Of a stretch of DNA of 64,000 nt, positions 32,604 through 45,900 are shown in pieces (within the stretch, counting starts at the first letter, position 1; the number at the start of each line of letters is the position of its first letter). The notes under the pieces were generated by a model, which saw only the letters and a list, made by a program, of their open reading frames with translations, did not search any database and was not told the origin of the DNA. Source of the DNA: Thalassia testudinum (lineage: Eukaryota > Streptophyta > Magnoliopsida > Alismatales > Hydrocharitaceae); the NCBI GenBank assembly GCA_037157565.1, contig JAZHRO010000073.1, positions 20,342,501-20,406,500 on the forward strand, written 5' to 3'. Made by a program: the position numbers and the translations under genes.

Positions 32604-35600
32604 CTCATCATGGCTCCTAACTTACCCTAATTATCTAGTTTCTCTAGTTAATTAACAATGAATGGCATTAATACAAGGTTAATTATACAATTAAGATAAA
32701 ATAGCAACTACCATGAAAATAAGTTAAAATAGCTAAATTAAGGTTTAATTAGTGTTAACCTAAGCTTAATTAGTTAATAGGACTCAAATCAAAACCATAA
32801 AGCTATAAATAAAGCCTTATATATAACTTATATTTATAGTTAATAATTGACTTAATAATGTAATCACTTTAATAAATATAGCTTAAATGGGTAACAATGT
32901 AATTTCATGACATAAACATGTTATCTACATTATTTATAATAATCGATGAAAAGTTGATAAATAAATAAATTAAAATAAGCCATTAAACTTAATGTTTACA
33001 TTTATGCCCTTAACTTTTATGTCATTTGAGTCCTTTTATCTCAATCAGGTCCTTCACTTTTAACACGTAGGTCCCTATGCACAGTTTATTCTCCAACTTC
33101 TCCTTCCTCCTCATGGATGGTCCATGATCTTCAGTGACCACTACTTAGACCAATGACTATTCGATGATGTATGACCACACACGTCGTCGCCAAAGCTCTG
33201 CTGACCATCTCCTTGACATCCAATGGATCTGATCCTCCTAAACCTAACAAACTCTATCACGATGAATCCACCATCGCCGGAGATGAAGATCTCTACCCTA
33301 GCGTATCTGGACACGATTGCGTCTAGATTCTTAGCTCTAAACGTCCCTCTCCCTTTATAAATACCCCCTACCCCTCCGATGATCAAGGTCGGTTCCCTAA
33401 CTACCTTCCCCAATTGAATCAATAATAGGCTATTCCCTCTAGCCTCTGGTGTCCTCTCACCCCCTATTGGAGCTTCTCCAGTGGCAAAGCTCACCTCTCT
33501 CACCTCCTCTTCCTCCTCAGCAACTGTGACAACGCTCAGGAGCATCATCTCCTTCGTCTTGATGCCTTCTTTTCTTGCTTTCAACCTTTTGATTTCCTCA
33601 ATCCAGTGAGTCATAGCTAGTGCCTGCTATCCCCATTTGTCCAAGTAATGAGTACATTAGCTTTAACTTCTAGTTTAGAGTAGATCTAGGTAGGTAATTA
33701 GTTAGTTTTAGCTAGTTAAATCCTTGTTTTAGATCTTTCTTCTCCGTCTTCGGTGAGGTCAATTCCGATCTCACTGGATTACAATTCATCTAATCACATA
33801 CATGATCACATTCCTCACCTCACGATCACCTGTCACTTCTTTCGTCACTGATTTAGCACCTAAAATGCGTAAACCACTATACTTTCACCTAAGCTCCTCT
33901 GTTATCTATGGTAGAGGCTTAGAGATAGTTCACACTCATTTGGGGCCCTACATCACCTCTACACATCCTAAGGGCCCCTTTCCACTTATTAATTAAACCT
34001 ATTACTTAGTATATATTAAATGCCTAATTCACCTCAACCTTCGAACACGCTGTCAATGGTGGTTTAGAAGGAGTTATCTCAATTCCTTCCACATACATGT
34101 TTATAACATTTTCTAAACATTTCCCCTCACTCAATTGAGTGAGATTTTTATCCTTGAGTTCTGACGAACTCAAGCTAATTCTCCAAGCAAATCTTGATCA
34201 TATCTCAAGTTTGATGATCAATTAAGAAAATTGTTGTGTTCTTGAGGTTCTTAGTGACCTCAGGGATCTTTTCATCTACTTCTTGAGAAGTAAAGTGGAG
34301 ATTTGATCTCCAACCTCTTGTATCATCCTTCACTAGGGCTCCTGTGAGATTTGGCCAACTCAAATTAGAGCTACAGTCCTTCAATTCACCTATAGAGCTC
34401 CAGATCAATTATTAGTGATCTTAGGATTAGAATTTGATCATTGAATTTATGTTTTATTAACAATAAGGTGATATTGATCATCATCTTCCTCAGCTCTGAC
34501 AGAGTTGAGGAGACGTGACCTTTGATCTTTAGAGCCTGGAATTAGGTTATTAATCATGTGTAGATGATGTTGAATCTGTTTTAGTTTTCATATAGGTCTT
34601 ACAACCTATGTGCTGATTTGACGACCAGGTACCCCTTGGATCTCAGGCAGAAGTGCCTGAGATCATAGCTAAAGTGGTCAAAATTAGGATTTGATGATTG
34701 TAACAAACTCCTAAGGTTATTTTTAGTCTGTTAGGACTATTAGATTGATCTGAAATGCTTTAATTCGAAAAGTCAACTTCTAACTTGATATGGTCAACCT
34801 TAGGCTGTTCTTCATGTTCTAAGGCTCGAATATGAGATTTGATGATATGTTTAGATTCCTACGATGATTGTGATACTTTTTGAATCAATTTTAGTGAGTT
34901 TTGATCTGATTTAGAGTACTTTCCACTTCATGCCCAATTTGGGTTTAAACTGGAGCTCACATGCATTTATAAGAAAATTGATGAGTTTTGATCTTGATTT
35001 CTACCCAGAGCAATCCATTTTGAACCCTTAAATTGATCTGGGTAGATAAATAATTCTTTTATCTGTTTATTGATCCTTTTTACATTCAATTCAATGTTTT
35101 GTGTATTGAACACGAGAGCTCAGAAGCTCTCGAGCTTCTTTTTAACTCCCAGCACATGTTTAACTTCATCATTCAATGTGAAATGGCCTTTAAAGTATAT
35201 CTGGACTCTCAATTGAGAGTTAAATCACTTCACAATGTCAATTGACCTAGCCTCTTCCTTTTAAAACAAAGCAGAGTTTCCTTGGCGTCAAGCCAAGTTT
35301 AAGCTCTGAACCAAAGGATCAAATGAGATCCTCTGATCCAATTGAGACCCACAATTGAAAATAGACACATAGAGATTTTGAATGAGACTTTGTTGGCTTG
35401 ATTTGGTCCTTGGAGCTGCTGGCGATCGGTAGCTGAAGGCAGTGTAGGAGATGAAGCTAAGCATAAAAGAGAAGGGACATAGTTACTCCCACCTCGGAAG
35501 TGGGAGGACGCTTGCAACAGTGTAAAGAGAAACACGCTCAAATGCTAACCAAACATCAGTGAAGGGTGCATAATTGAGCATAGCATGTGTGTGTGTGTGA

Positions 35601-36464
35601 GTGTTTGGCCTAGGGTGGGCGTGTGTGCAGCTAAGCCCCGTGAGAATTATCAGCCCGAATGGGCCCAAAACTATTCAAAAAAATAAACCTAAATAAAAAC
35701 TATGGGCCCAACCTAGTAGTGGTCGATTCGGCCCACTATTGATTCCACGAAAAGTCGGGCTTGCCAATTCCAAACTTTTTAGAGTAGGCTTTCAAATAGA
35801 CTAAGTGTTGAGGAGGTTTTGTGAAATTTGGCGAAGTGTTGGCTTGTGAAGCTTGAAGGCTGAAAGTTAAATAAAGAGGCATGAGCTAAGTGTTAAATCA
35901 AATGTGCCTAAGTTGTAAATAATTGTTAAGCTCAATTGTAGTTGTTCTAAAATAGCTCTTTTTCATGTAATCTCTGTTTAATTCAATGTGAAATCATTTC
36001 TTTTTGGCTTATGGGATTATTGCTAGTTATTGTTTGTACATTTTGATGCAATTATCCATGTTGATAACCTATTAGAGTTATTATTAGTCAATTAAGTCTC
36101 TAATTAAGAAGTTAGTCTAAGTAAATATTATCATAGTAATCTATATAGTAGAGTAATAGAAGTTATATTAGTTAAGTAATAGTAGTATAATAAGTAACTA
36201 AGTTATGTAAAGTAGTAATTAACTTAAGTAGTTAAGAATAAAGATTAATTTACAATAAATGGTAATTGATTAAGCTAATTAAGCCTCCCTAAGAATGACC
36301 TGGATTCAACCAGTTAAAAGTAATTTTCTAAATGTTAGGTTATCTTGCACCCTATACTATAATTAACAATGACAAATTAATTAAGTGAGGTAGCTTAAGC
36401 ATCATTTTGGCACTAATAATTAAGATTAATAACCTTAATTAACTGTGTTGAGAATTGCACATCA
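32604..36464 (+). repeat. 5' LTR of element E (main part)
   Basis: With 24,358-24,367 this makes an LTR of about 3.87 kb. TATA-like TTTATAAATA at about 33,353-33,362. U5 box GCCTCCCT at 36,283-36,290. The end CATCA mirrors the start TGATG. It aligns with 42,911-46,661 over about 3.7 kb at roughly 88-90% by eye. Confidence 0.85.
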
Positions 36465-36469
36465 TTTAA

Positions 36470-36487
36470 TGGCACCATTGTCAGGGA
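36470..36487 (+). promoter_or_regulatory. Primer binding site of element E (tRNA-Asp type)
   Basis: TGGCACCATTGTCAGGGA, degenerate tRNA-Asp complement, 5 nt after the LTR end. Confidence 0.78.
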
Positions 36488-37517
36488 GACAACTCGCATA
36501 ATTTATATTCACCATTATCATTTAAATTATTCTTCTTTTTATATTGTTCATTTCTAACTTATTGTGTTTTCTGTGTCTTCTTCCAAGTATCTATTTGATA
36601 GGTATCTTCATAGGAAGAGGATAGATTTTCTTTTCTGTATATCCCACAGCATATTCTGTATATACGCTATTAGATATCCTTCTCTTAGTCTTTACTGTAG
36701 TTTGCTTTGTTGCATATAGATAGAGGTATAAAAAATACAAAACTACACTCTATCTGACAAACAATTGTATCCATTAGGCATACACTCTTAAGAATGCATT
36801 CTACCAGATAGTTTCTATTTTGGGATTATCTTTTGCGGAGACAGAGTACGTAGAAACCTACGTAGATCCTTGTCTTTGACCTTATAAGCATGACCATATT
36901 TTTGTTTGAAAATATAAAAAGCGAACACATTATATCTTCTTTTCATTTAGAAGACATTTATTAAAAAGAGGAATACTATAAAACTCGTGTCAAACTCTAT
37001 TTGCAAACTTGTGTGTAGGTTTTTAATCACTATATGTTGCATATTATTATGCACACAGCATAATCACACTAGAGTTACATGAGTCTGCCCTACTACCCCT
37101 CCTCTTTTCACCTTGGTCGAATTTCAGCATGTCTGTTTCACTATTAGAGCGCCGGGGAGCCTATAGTGAGCGGTCTTGATCCTAGACCTTGGACTTTCGA
37201 GCTTACAGGATGTCCACCACGTAGACACACAGGATGCATATTTATACTAATATATTATCTATTTGCGTCTTCACATATTTTCCCATGTATTCTAGGAATT
37301 CTTTTCCTTTGAAAAGAAGAAAAGCCATTTTTGTTATTTGTATTAGGGTTTTGCTTACCGATGTTTCTTGCAGTGGCATGACTATGCCTTTGCACATTTT
37401 TTCTGGTTTATGTAAGGGAGGCAATCACTGAGACCCTCATCCCTCCATTGACAAATTTCCTAGAACTGCTACTCCTGTGCAGCACTCTATCCCATGTACT
37501 TTTATGCATTTGATTAC
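36488..37517 (+). other. Leader of element E
   Basis: AT-rich at first, no credible ORF. A GCGCCGGGGAGCC stretch at 37,149 resembles part of a primer site but lacks the LTR context. Confidence 0.55.
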
Positions 37518-38289
37518 ATGGATCAACCGTAGAATCTTGAGACTCCTGCTTCTTCTAGTCAAGAGGAGATGCTGCCTTTTGATATCCATGAGGCACTCCT
37601 GAACCAGAACATTTAGATGCTTGAGCAGAACCATTTGATCAATCTGTTGATGGCTACTCTCCAAAATCTCTAGGCTTGTCGATTTGAAGTGGATCCTGGT
37701 TTCTTTTTAAGTCCTCCACCTAGGGACTTGCTTAGAGATTACTACAATCCCTCTAATGCCCAGGTGGAGCCGTTTGTTAGGATTCCCATAAGGGAAAATG
37801 ATTCTGAGCTAAAATTGAATAACATTAGTCTAATCCCACACTTTCACGAACACACATTCGATGATCCATTTCAGCACATAGAAGATCTAAAAAATTTATC
37901 TCAGACTTTGGGTCTGTGGAATCAGAGCCGAGAAACCCTTCTGATAAAGATGTTCTCCTTCAGCCTTAAGGATAAGGTTGCCTATTGGTAACGCACTATT
38001 GCTCGACCTATCACTACTTGGATGGAACTTGAATATGCATTTCTAAAGAAATTCTTTCCTATAGATCACATGAATGCCCTTAGGCGAGCTATCACAACTT
38101 TTGTATAGAATCAAGGAGAACCAATTCATGAAGCGTGGGAGTGCTTTCATGAATTGCAAGGGAAATGCCAACATCACGATATCCCTCGATGGCAACTTAT
38201 GCATATCTTTTACTATGGATTACAAGAGGGCGTTCACAATTTGGTTGACGCCTCTTGTGGAGTGACTTCCTGAATCGCGACAAACAATC
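37518..38289 (+). pseudogene. gag: Gag of element E, N-terminal part
   Basis: Tat-type Gag. An ATG at 37,518 (MDQP) is in frame with the domain: LLRDYYNPSNAQVEPFVRIP, FQHIEDL, LKDKVAYW followed by a TAA, FLKKFFP, HEAWECF, FYYGL and DASCG. The frame shifts near 38,262, after which DFLNRDK is readable up to 38,289, where a copia-like solo LTR enters. The protein resumes at 39,995. Stops are again mostly TAG. Confidence 0.82.
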
Positions 38290-39994
38290 TGTAGGTTCTA
38301 ACGGAGGGGGGGAGATATGTGTGATATAAAATGAGGAAATATAAATAACCAATCTCACAAAAAATAGCAATCACAAGAACACAAGGATTTTTAGGTGGAA
38401 ACCCAAACTTGGGTAAAAACCACCACCTAAGCCTCTCGACTTAGGATTTCCCAATCAACCTAGTCGATCAAATCCACTAACCGAATCACTTAAAATGAGG
38501 GTGACTCAACCTCTTAAAACCACGCTACTTAAATGAGGGTAGCATACCTCAAACCCCTCCTCTTTACAAGGAGTATTTTGTCTCGCGAGGGAGACAGGAA
38601 TTCGCAAAGCGAATACCCAAACACGGATAATATAACAAAATCCTATAGAGCCACAAAGTATGTAGGTAAAACTAGTGACTATAGGCAACGGGTACTTCCT
38701 TGAGATGGAAGTGAAGTGCACAGCGGATCGGTGCTCTCGGATGAAGATTGTGTAGACGGGAGAGCAATGGCACTTCTTGCACTTGAGAATCTCTTCTTGG
38801 ACACAATATGAGTGGAAGTAGTATTCTTAGGTGTGTTTGACAAAGGAAGAGTGCCCCTCTATTTATAGAGGCCCTAAGAAAGGTTTAGAAGGTTTTGGAA
38901 GGCTTCTATAGCCGTTGGGAAGATATCTAAGGCAAAACAGGCCGAAATCAGGGTCATTAATGATTCTGACAGGGTTATTAGACGTCTGACCATCGTCTGA
39001 TCTAGGGATTGGTCATCTGATCTAGAAGGGTAGAAGATCTAGATTGAGTGGGATCAAGATGGATGTTTAGAATTTAATTATAAGATGTCTGGGCTAATAA
39101 TTAGACATCTAATACTAAATAGGTTTCCTTCCTATTTTGTCAAGATTGAAATAGGGTTTTAGTGTTAATTTTCACAAATGATAGATCGGACGTCTGGTAA
39201 TAGGTCTGGACATCTGGAAACACAAATCATTATGGGAATGAATTTCTTGAGGCTCAAACGGCTATAAGGTCAGATAAGAAGTAATTAAGGTCAGATCTTA
39301 GCCTAACATCTATTTATTAGACGTCTGGGATGCTCTACGGACGTTTGAAAGTGAATGTGAGTCATATTAATGGTTAATCCTCAACGATTAGATTTGTCAA
39401 GCCAACCGTCCTCTAGTTGGACATCTGGCAAGGTCCTCAGACGTCTTTTAAGATGTCTGGACTAAGGGCTGGACATCTAAAAGTGGCAAACAGAGAGTGC
39501 ATTTCCAGCCTAAGTGTTTTGGACATCTGATTAAACAGTCAGACATCTTAAAGTCCAAGATCAGAAGCCTGATGTCCAGATTGGACGTCTGATCAGGTTG
39601 TTTGATTCCTACTTTGCTTTTTGAAGTTCTCTAAGAGATGTCTAAGTATCCTATGGTTGAGTATGTGACCCTAGGACTACTGTTTTGTTACTTTTAGGCT
39701 CTTTAACAAATGATCTAAGAAAATAAAAGGCAAAGAACAAAAAGACAAATACAAAGATAAAATACAAAAATAGAATGAACTTCTATCCTATTCTTCATCT
39801 CCATGCTTCTTCAAGCTCTTACTCCAAAGAAGCTCCTTCTCCTCCATCAAGCTCCTCCAATCCACCATGGACGCGAGCTTCACACTCTTGTATCCATTTG
39901 CAGTTATCCTGAAAACTTAAACTCAAAGAAAATGTTAAATAACAAGTGTTTTGTTATCATCAACATTAATGATCATGGTGCCCTTGCACCAACA
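38290..39994 (-). repeat. Solo LTR, copia-like, inside gag of element E
   Basis: 1,705 bp with minus-strand ends TGTTGGTGCAAGGGCACC and CCTACA. Flanks CAATC (38,285-38,289) and GAATC (39,995-39,999) match at 4 of 5, and gag resumes directly afterwards. The TTGGTGC start followed by a small hairpin resembles Ty1/copia LTRs I know from plants; that assignment is inference. The centre holds a dense cluster of GACGTC/GACATC motifs. Confidence 0.75.
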
Positions 39995-40875
39995 GAATCT
40001 GCCTCAAAATTTCTCGAAGGGTTGGTGGAAAACTCTCTCAACAACGCATCTATGTCGTAGTTCACGCGAGAGAACCTACATCAGAACCCACATCACAAGG
40101 GCATTCATGAGGTTGAGAGCCAGTCTAGTTCACGGGATTTAGAGATTATAGCTGAGAAATGAGATAAAGTCAATATCGTAGCTAAGCAACTCGACAAGGT
40201 TCGCAACTCAATGAAGAATCTTACACCTCTACTTACTATGAATCATGCACATCTACCTATTTTGCAAATTCCCACGGGGAAAGAATTAGTGAATAATCTG
40301 GATTTTTGAGATCCTTCTACCTTCGGTTATTACCATACTTCTGTTCCAACCCAAGGAGGGACCTTTGCCCCATCTTTCCACCTTTTTATGCTGTTTCCCC
40401 ACTTTCTGTTGCGGAAAACATGATGAATCATTACAATCTTTATGCCATCTAGGAGAATGATTCAAGATCTAACCCATATTCAAACACCTATAACCTTGGA
40501 TGGAGAAACCACCCAAATTTTTCTTGGGTTGATCACAATCAAAGACATAACTATCAGAATCAAACCAGTCAGAACCCGCCTACATTGACTTCTCAACAAC
40601 AATAAGTGAGGCCTGCCCACATGAATGAGCATAATTATTTAGGGCCAAATAGGGATTCATAGCTCAAACAGATTTTGAGAGCTATGACTAAGAACCAGCA
40701 ACGTAATATTGAAGCTCTAATTGAGACCCAAAGGCAATGTACAACTGAATTGGCTGATTTACAAAATCAGATCACGCGGTTGGCTGAGTCTCGTCTGCTA
40801 GGTACTCTTCCATCACAGCCAGTTCCAAACCCTAGGAATCTACCACTTCCTAGCAACCAGGGAAAGCACAAGTAG
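39995..40875 (+). pseudogene. gag: Gag of element E, C-terminal part
   Basis: Resumes after the solo LTR with ESASKFLEGLVENSLNNASM, aligned with MSENSLNYASM of N1. It then gives RDLEIIAEK and a coiled-coil-like tail, the aromatic repeat NTYNLGWRNHPNFSW near 40,480-40,525, and an open segment 40,675-40,875 with TLPSQPVPNPRN, the same end as in the N1 and A proteins. No protease follows: soon after 40,875 the sequence becomes non-coding. This is therefore a gag-only element. Confidence 0.8.
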
Positions 40876-42910
40876 TTAATCAGGTCATTGATTCGAATCA
40901 AAACCCATCCTCTGCACCTCCCAAGACTGAGTTACCAAACACGCATTAGCAATAATCTTTGTTGTACGAAAATAATCTCCTATCATTCAAATTAGAATTG
41001 ATTTGTTGTTGAGACTATCTTCTATTTTAAGTCACTCCTATCTTTTGCCTCATTCTTTAGTTTCTTTACTTCGAACCAAATTAGATCTATCTTTCACAAA
41101 ATCAACTCTTATCTTCTTGAGATTTTCACGTGAATCTAATTTTGGTCCTACAAGATCTATCAAGGCAAATCAAGGTGAGGTTATTTCTGACTCTTTTGAT
41201 TACAGGTGGTTATACTGTTATTCTAACTTGTGCTAATTCTTCCTTGACTCCCTCATTTTATATCATATCCATTCTGTTATGGGAGTTACTTTTCACTAGG
41301 GTTTACGCCTAGCTAAAGGAAAAAAAACTTAGCATCTGTATATAGTTGTTTTCTATTTTTCCTATCTTTGTCTACTACAATTGGGTATGTGCTTTATCAG
41401 ATCACTTCTTTCTTATTTACTCTTCACTTAGTCTAACTGACCCCTCTGACTTTTGTCAAAGTAGAAATCATCTGCCTTGAGATCTATTGATCTCCTCTAT
41501 ACGATTCCTTTCGTCACTCTATATTAAGTGAAGTGTAGAGCCTCTTTCATGCTTCTTTACAATGAAGACATTGTAAGATTTTGGCATGGGGGGTGTTAAG
41601 TGAATCTTAATACTTTAAGTGTAGTAGTAGATAAAAGAAGAAAAATGTTGAAAAACCTAAAAATTTTAAAATTTTGAAAACACATAAAAATGTGAAAAAT
41701 TGATAAACCATAAAAATATAAAAACAAAAATAAAAAATATTTTCATTTTATGGGGAATTACTTTTATTTTAAGAGGAATTCTATCATGAGAAGAATTTTG
41801 GAAGAAAATTGTTAAGGACCTTATTTAATATTTATTTATAACTTAATAATTTAAAGTGTCAAGAATTTTTAAGGTCAAAAATAAAAAATATATATATTTA
41901 TATTGTAAATAGTGTACATAAATGAGAGCATTAAATCCCTACTTTGGACTTTGTCTTGAATATCTTTTCAAAACACGTATTTGTTTATGACTTTGACATG
42001 AGATTTTTTGAGTTGAAAGTCTGAAACCCTAGTATACGATCTGTATTCCTGCTCTTCACTCTAAGGCAGAGTAACTAAGATGTCATTAATTCTTCTACAA
42101 GACTTAATTTTTGGAATTAAATTATAACTTTCTTGGTCAATAAGGCTAGGTTATGTCCTTTTGACTTTTGAATGTCTATTTTTATCACCAAATTGAGTAA
42201 AGAGGCTAGATACTTAGAGTTAACCAAGTAAAGAAGTTAGTTGAATCCTTAACCATAAGGTCTAATGGGCTATAGATAGCTTAATCAGTTGAGAACATTC
42301 AACTAAATTTGCCAAGTTTCGTCTTGACAGATTTTGTGAGTTGATACTAATGGTTTAAGGGACTTGAAAGTGAAAGGCTTTGTTGTCCACTCTCTGGTTT
42401 GTGAGCTAAGTAACCTAAGTGTCCAACCTTCACACACAGTAGAATTATCTTACAGGCATATGAGATCGTGAAAACACAGAGATCAAGAGATTGGTTCCGT
42501 ATCCTTTTTGGTCCAAGGATTTTCGTGGGGCAGCTCTTGAAAGGGTGAAGGATGTGCTACTCACCTAGAAAAATGACTTGGAGAGTTTACTTAGTTGTAA
42601 GAAAAATGAGAAGGTGAAAAAATATATATATATATATATGAGAAAAATATATACACCTTGCAACAATGCACCTCGGTACAAATGGGTGCTTACGCATTTT
42701 TCTCCACCAAATAAAGCATTTTGCTACAAATGGATGCTACCCTCCTCCATCAATAAAAACACCTCAATACAAATGGGTGTTTTAACCTATAGAAAATGGA
42801 TTAGAAAAATATGGAGATAAAAATTAGGAATAAGAAACCTAGTATTCCACTGAGGAAACATATACCTAGAGTGTTGACCTCAGGATAAAAATAGGTGAGG
42901 AGAAAGCAAG
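40876..42910 (+). other. 3' UTR of element E
   Basis: Non-coding. The ACAATGAAGACATTGT hairpin (41,559-41,574) is followed by GGCATGGGGGG (41,583-41,593), as in the other elements. TACAAATGGGTG occurs at 42,677 and 42,768, with CTACAAATGGATGCTACCC between them and CCACCAAATAAA at 42,704. TA microsatellite at 42,622-42,639. The segment to about 42,900 matches the element A 3' UTR (57,340-57,760). Confidence 0.7.
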
Positions 42911-45900
42911 AAAATCTAAGTAAGGTTGAGCTAAATTAATGTTTAATTAGTGTTAACTTAAGTTTAATTAGTTAATAGGACTCAAATCAAAACCATAAAG
43001 CTATAAATAAAGCCTTATATTTATAGTTAATAATTAACTTAATAATGTAATCATTTTAATAAATATAGCTTAAATGGGCAAAAATGTAACTTCATGGCAT
43101 AAGCATGTTATCTACATTATTTATAATAATATATAAAAAGTTGAAAAATAAATAAATTAAAACAAGCCATTAAACATAATGTTTTCATTTATGCCCTTAA
43201 CTTTTATGTCATTTGAGTCCTTTATCTCGATGACGTCCTTCACTTTTAACACAAAGGTCCCTATGCACAATTTCTTCTCCAATTCCTTCCTCTACAAGGA
43301 TGGTCCATGACCTCCGGTGACAACACCACTTGGATCATCGCTTATTTGACGATGTACGACCACACACGTCGCCACTAGAGCTTCGCTGGCCATTTCCTTC
43401 ACATCCAACGGATTCGATCCCCCTAAACTTAACAAACTCTGACGCGGTGAGTCCATCGTCACCGGAGACGAAGATCTCTACCCCAACATATCTAAATGCA
43501 ATTGCATCTAGATTCCTAGCTCTAGACCTCCTTCTCTCCCTATAAATACCCCCTACCCCTCTGATGATTAGGTCGGTTCCCTGACTACCTTCCCTAACTG
43601 AATCGATAATAGGCTAATCCCTCCATCCTCTAATGACCTCTCACCCCCTATCGGAGCTTCTCCAGCAGCAAAGCTCACCTCACTCACCTCCTCTTCCTCT
43701 TCAGCACTCTGTGACAAGGCTTAGGAGCATCGTCTCCTTCGTCTCGATGCCTTCTTTTCTTGCTAGATCGTCTTCTTCTTCAACATTCTGATATCCTCAA
43801 TCCAGTGAGCCATAGCTGGTGCCTACCATCCCCATTTGTCCAGGTAATGAGTACATTAGCTTTTACTTCTACTTTAGAGTAGATCTAGGTATGTAATTAG
43901 TTAGTTTTAGCTAGTTAAATCCTTGTTTTATATCTTTCTTCTTTGTCTCCAGTGAGGTCAATTCTGACCTCATTGGATTACAATTCATCTAATCACATAC
44001 ATGATCACATTCCTCACCTTCTCACGATCACCTATCACTTCTTTCCTCTTTGATTTAGCACTTAAAATGCCTAAACCACTACACTTTCACCTGAGCTCCT
44101 CCACTGTCTATGGTAGAGGCTTAGAGCTAGTTAACACTCATTTGGGGCCCTACATCACCTCTACACATCACAAGGGCCTCGCTCCACCTATTAATTAGAC
44201 AAATTGCTTAGTATATATTAAATGCCTAATTCACCTCAACCTTCTGAGCATACTGTCAATAGTGGTTCAAAAGGAGTTATCTCGATAATTCCTTCCACAT
44301 ACATGTTCGTAACTCTTTTCTAAACATTTCCCCTCATTCAATTGAGTGAGATTTTTATCCTTGAGTTCTGACAAACTCAAGCTAATTCTCCAAGCAGATC
44401 TTGATCATATCTTAAGTTTGATGATCAATTAAGACAATTGTTGTGTTCTTGAGGTTCCTAGTGACCTCAGGGATCTTTTCATCTACTTCTTGAGAAGTTT
44501 AGTGGAGATTTGATCTCCAACCTCTTGTATCAGCCTTCACTAGAGCTTCGGTGAGCTCCAGCGAGCTCAAATCAGTGCTACAGTCCTTCAATTCACCTAT
44601 AGAGCTCCATATCAACTATTAGTGATCTTAGGATTAGAATTTGATCATTGAATCTATGTTTTATTGATTGTAACATGATAATGATCATCATCTTCCTTAG
44701 CTCTAGCAGAGCTGAGGAGATGTGGCCTTGGATCTTCAGAGCTTGGAATCAGGTTGATAAGCATGTGCAAATGATGGTGTATCTATTTTAGTTTTCATTT
44801 AGGTCTTAGAACCTATGTGCTGATTTGACAACCAGGTACCCCTTGGATCTCAGGCGGAAGTGCCTGAGATCATAGCTAAAGTGGTCAAAATTAGGATTTG
44901 ATGATCGTAACAAACTACTTAGGTTGTTTTTACTCTATTGGGACTATTAGATTGATATGAAATGCTTTAATTCGCAAAGTCAACTTCTGACTTGATCTGG
45001 TCAACCTTAGGCTGTTCTTGAACTTCTAAGGCTCGAATATGAGATTTGATGATATGTTTAGATTCCTGTGATGATTATGATACTTTTTGAATCAATTTAA
45101 GTGAGTTTTGATTTGATTTAGAGTATTTTCCACTTCAAGTCCAGTTTGGGTTCAAACTGGAACTTATATGCATTTATAACCAAATTGATGAGTTTTGATT
45201 TTGATTTCTGCCTAGAACAATCCACTTTGACCCCTTGAATCGATCTAGGTAGATGAATAGTGCTTTTATGTATTTATTGATCCTTTTTACATTCAATTCA
45301 GTGTTCTGTGTATTGAACACAAGAGCTTAGAAGCTATCAAGCTTCTTTTTCACTCCTAGCACATGTTTGACTCCATCATTCAATGCGGAATGACCTTTAG
45401 AGTATATCTAGACTCTCAATTGAGAGTTAAATCACTTCAGTAGGTCAATTGACCTAGTCTCTCTTACTACTAGAACACAACAGAGTTTCCTTGGTGTCAA
45501 GCCAAGTTTAAGCTCTGAATCAAATGATCAAATGAGATCATATGATCAAATGAGATCTGCAATCGAAAATAGGCACATAGAGCTTTCGATTGAGCCTTTG
45601 TTAGCTTGATTTGGTCCTCAGAGCTATTAGCAATCGGCAGCTGAAGACAGTGTTGGAGATGGAGCTGAGCTCAAAAGAGAAAGGACATACTTACTCCCTC
45701 CTCGGAAGTAGGAGGATGCTCGCAACAATATAAAATGAAGCATGCTCAAATGTTGACCAATCATTAGCGTAAGGCACACAATTGAGCATAGTGTGTGCCC
45801 CGACGTGGGCATGTGGGTGGCTGGGTTATGTGAGAATTGTGGGCTTAAATGGGCCCAAAACTATGCAAAAAAAGTAACCAAAATAAAAACTATGGGCCCA

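Noticed and set aside
33141..33614. 157-codon open frame on the minus strand in the E 5' LTR.
   Set aside because: It is antisense to the LTR transcript and not kept at the matching place in the 3' LTR (about 43,320-43,810).
37149..37165. GCGCCGGGGAGCC resembling a primer site in the E leader.
   Set aside because: No LTR end precedes it; the real primer site is at 36,470.
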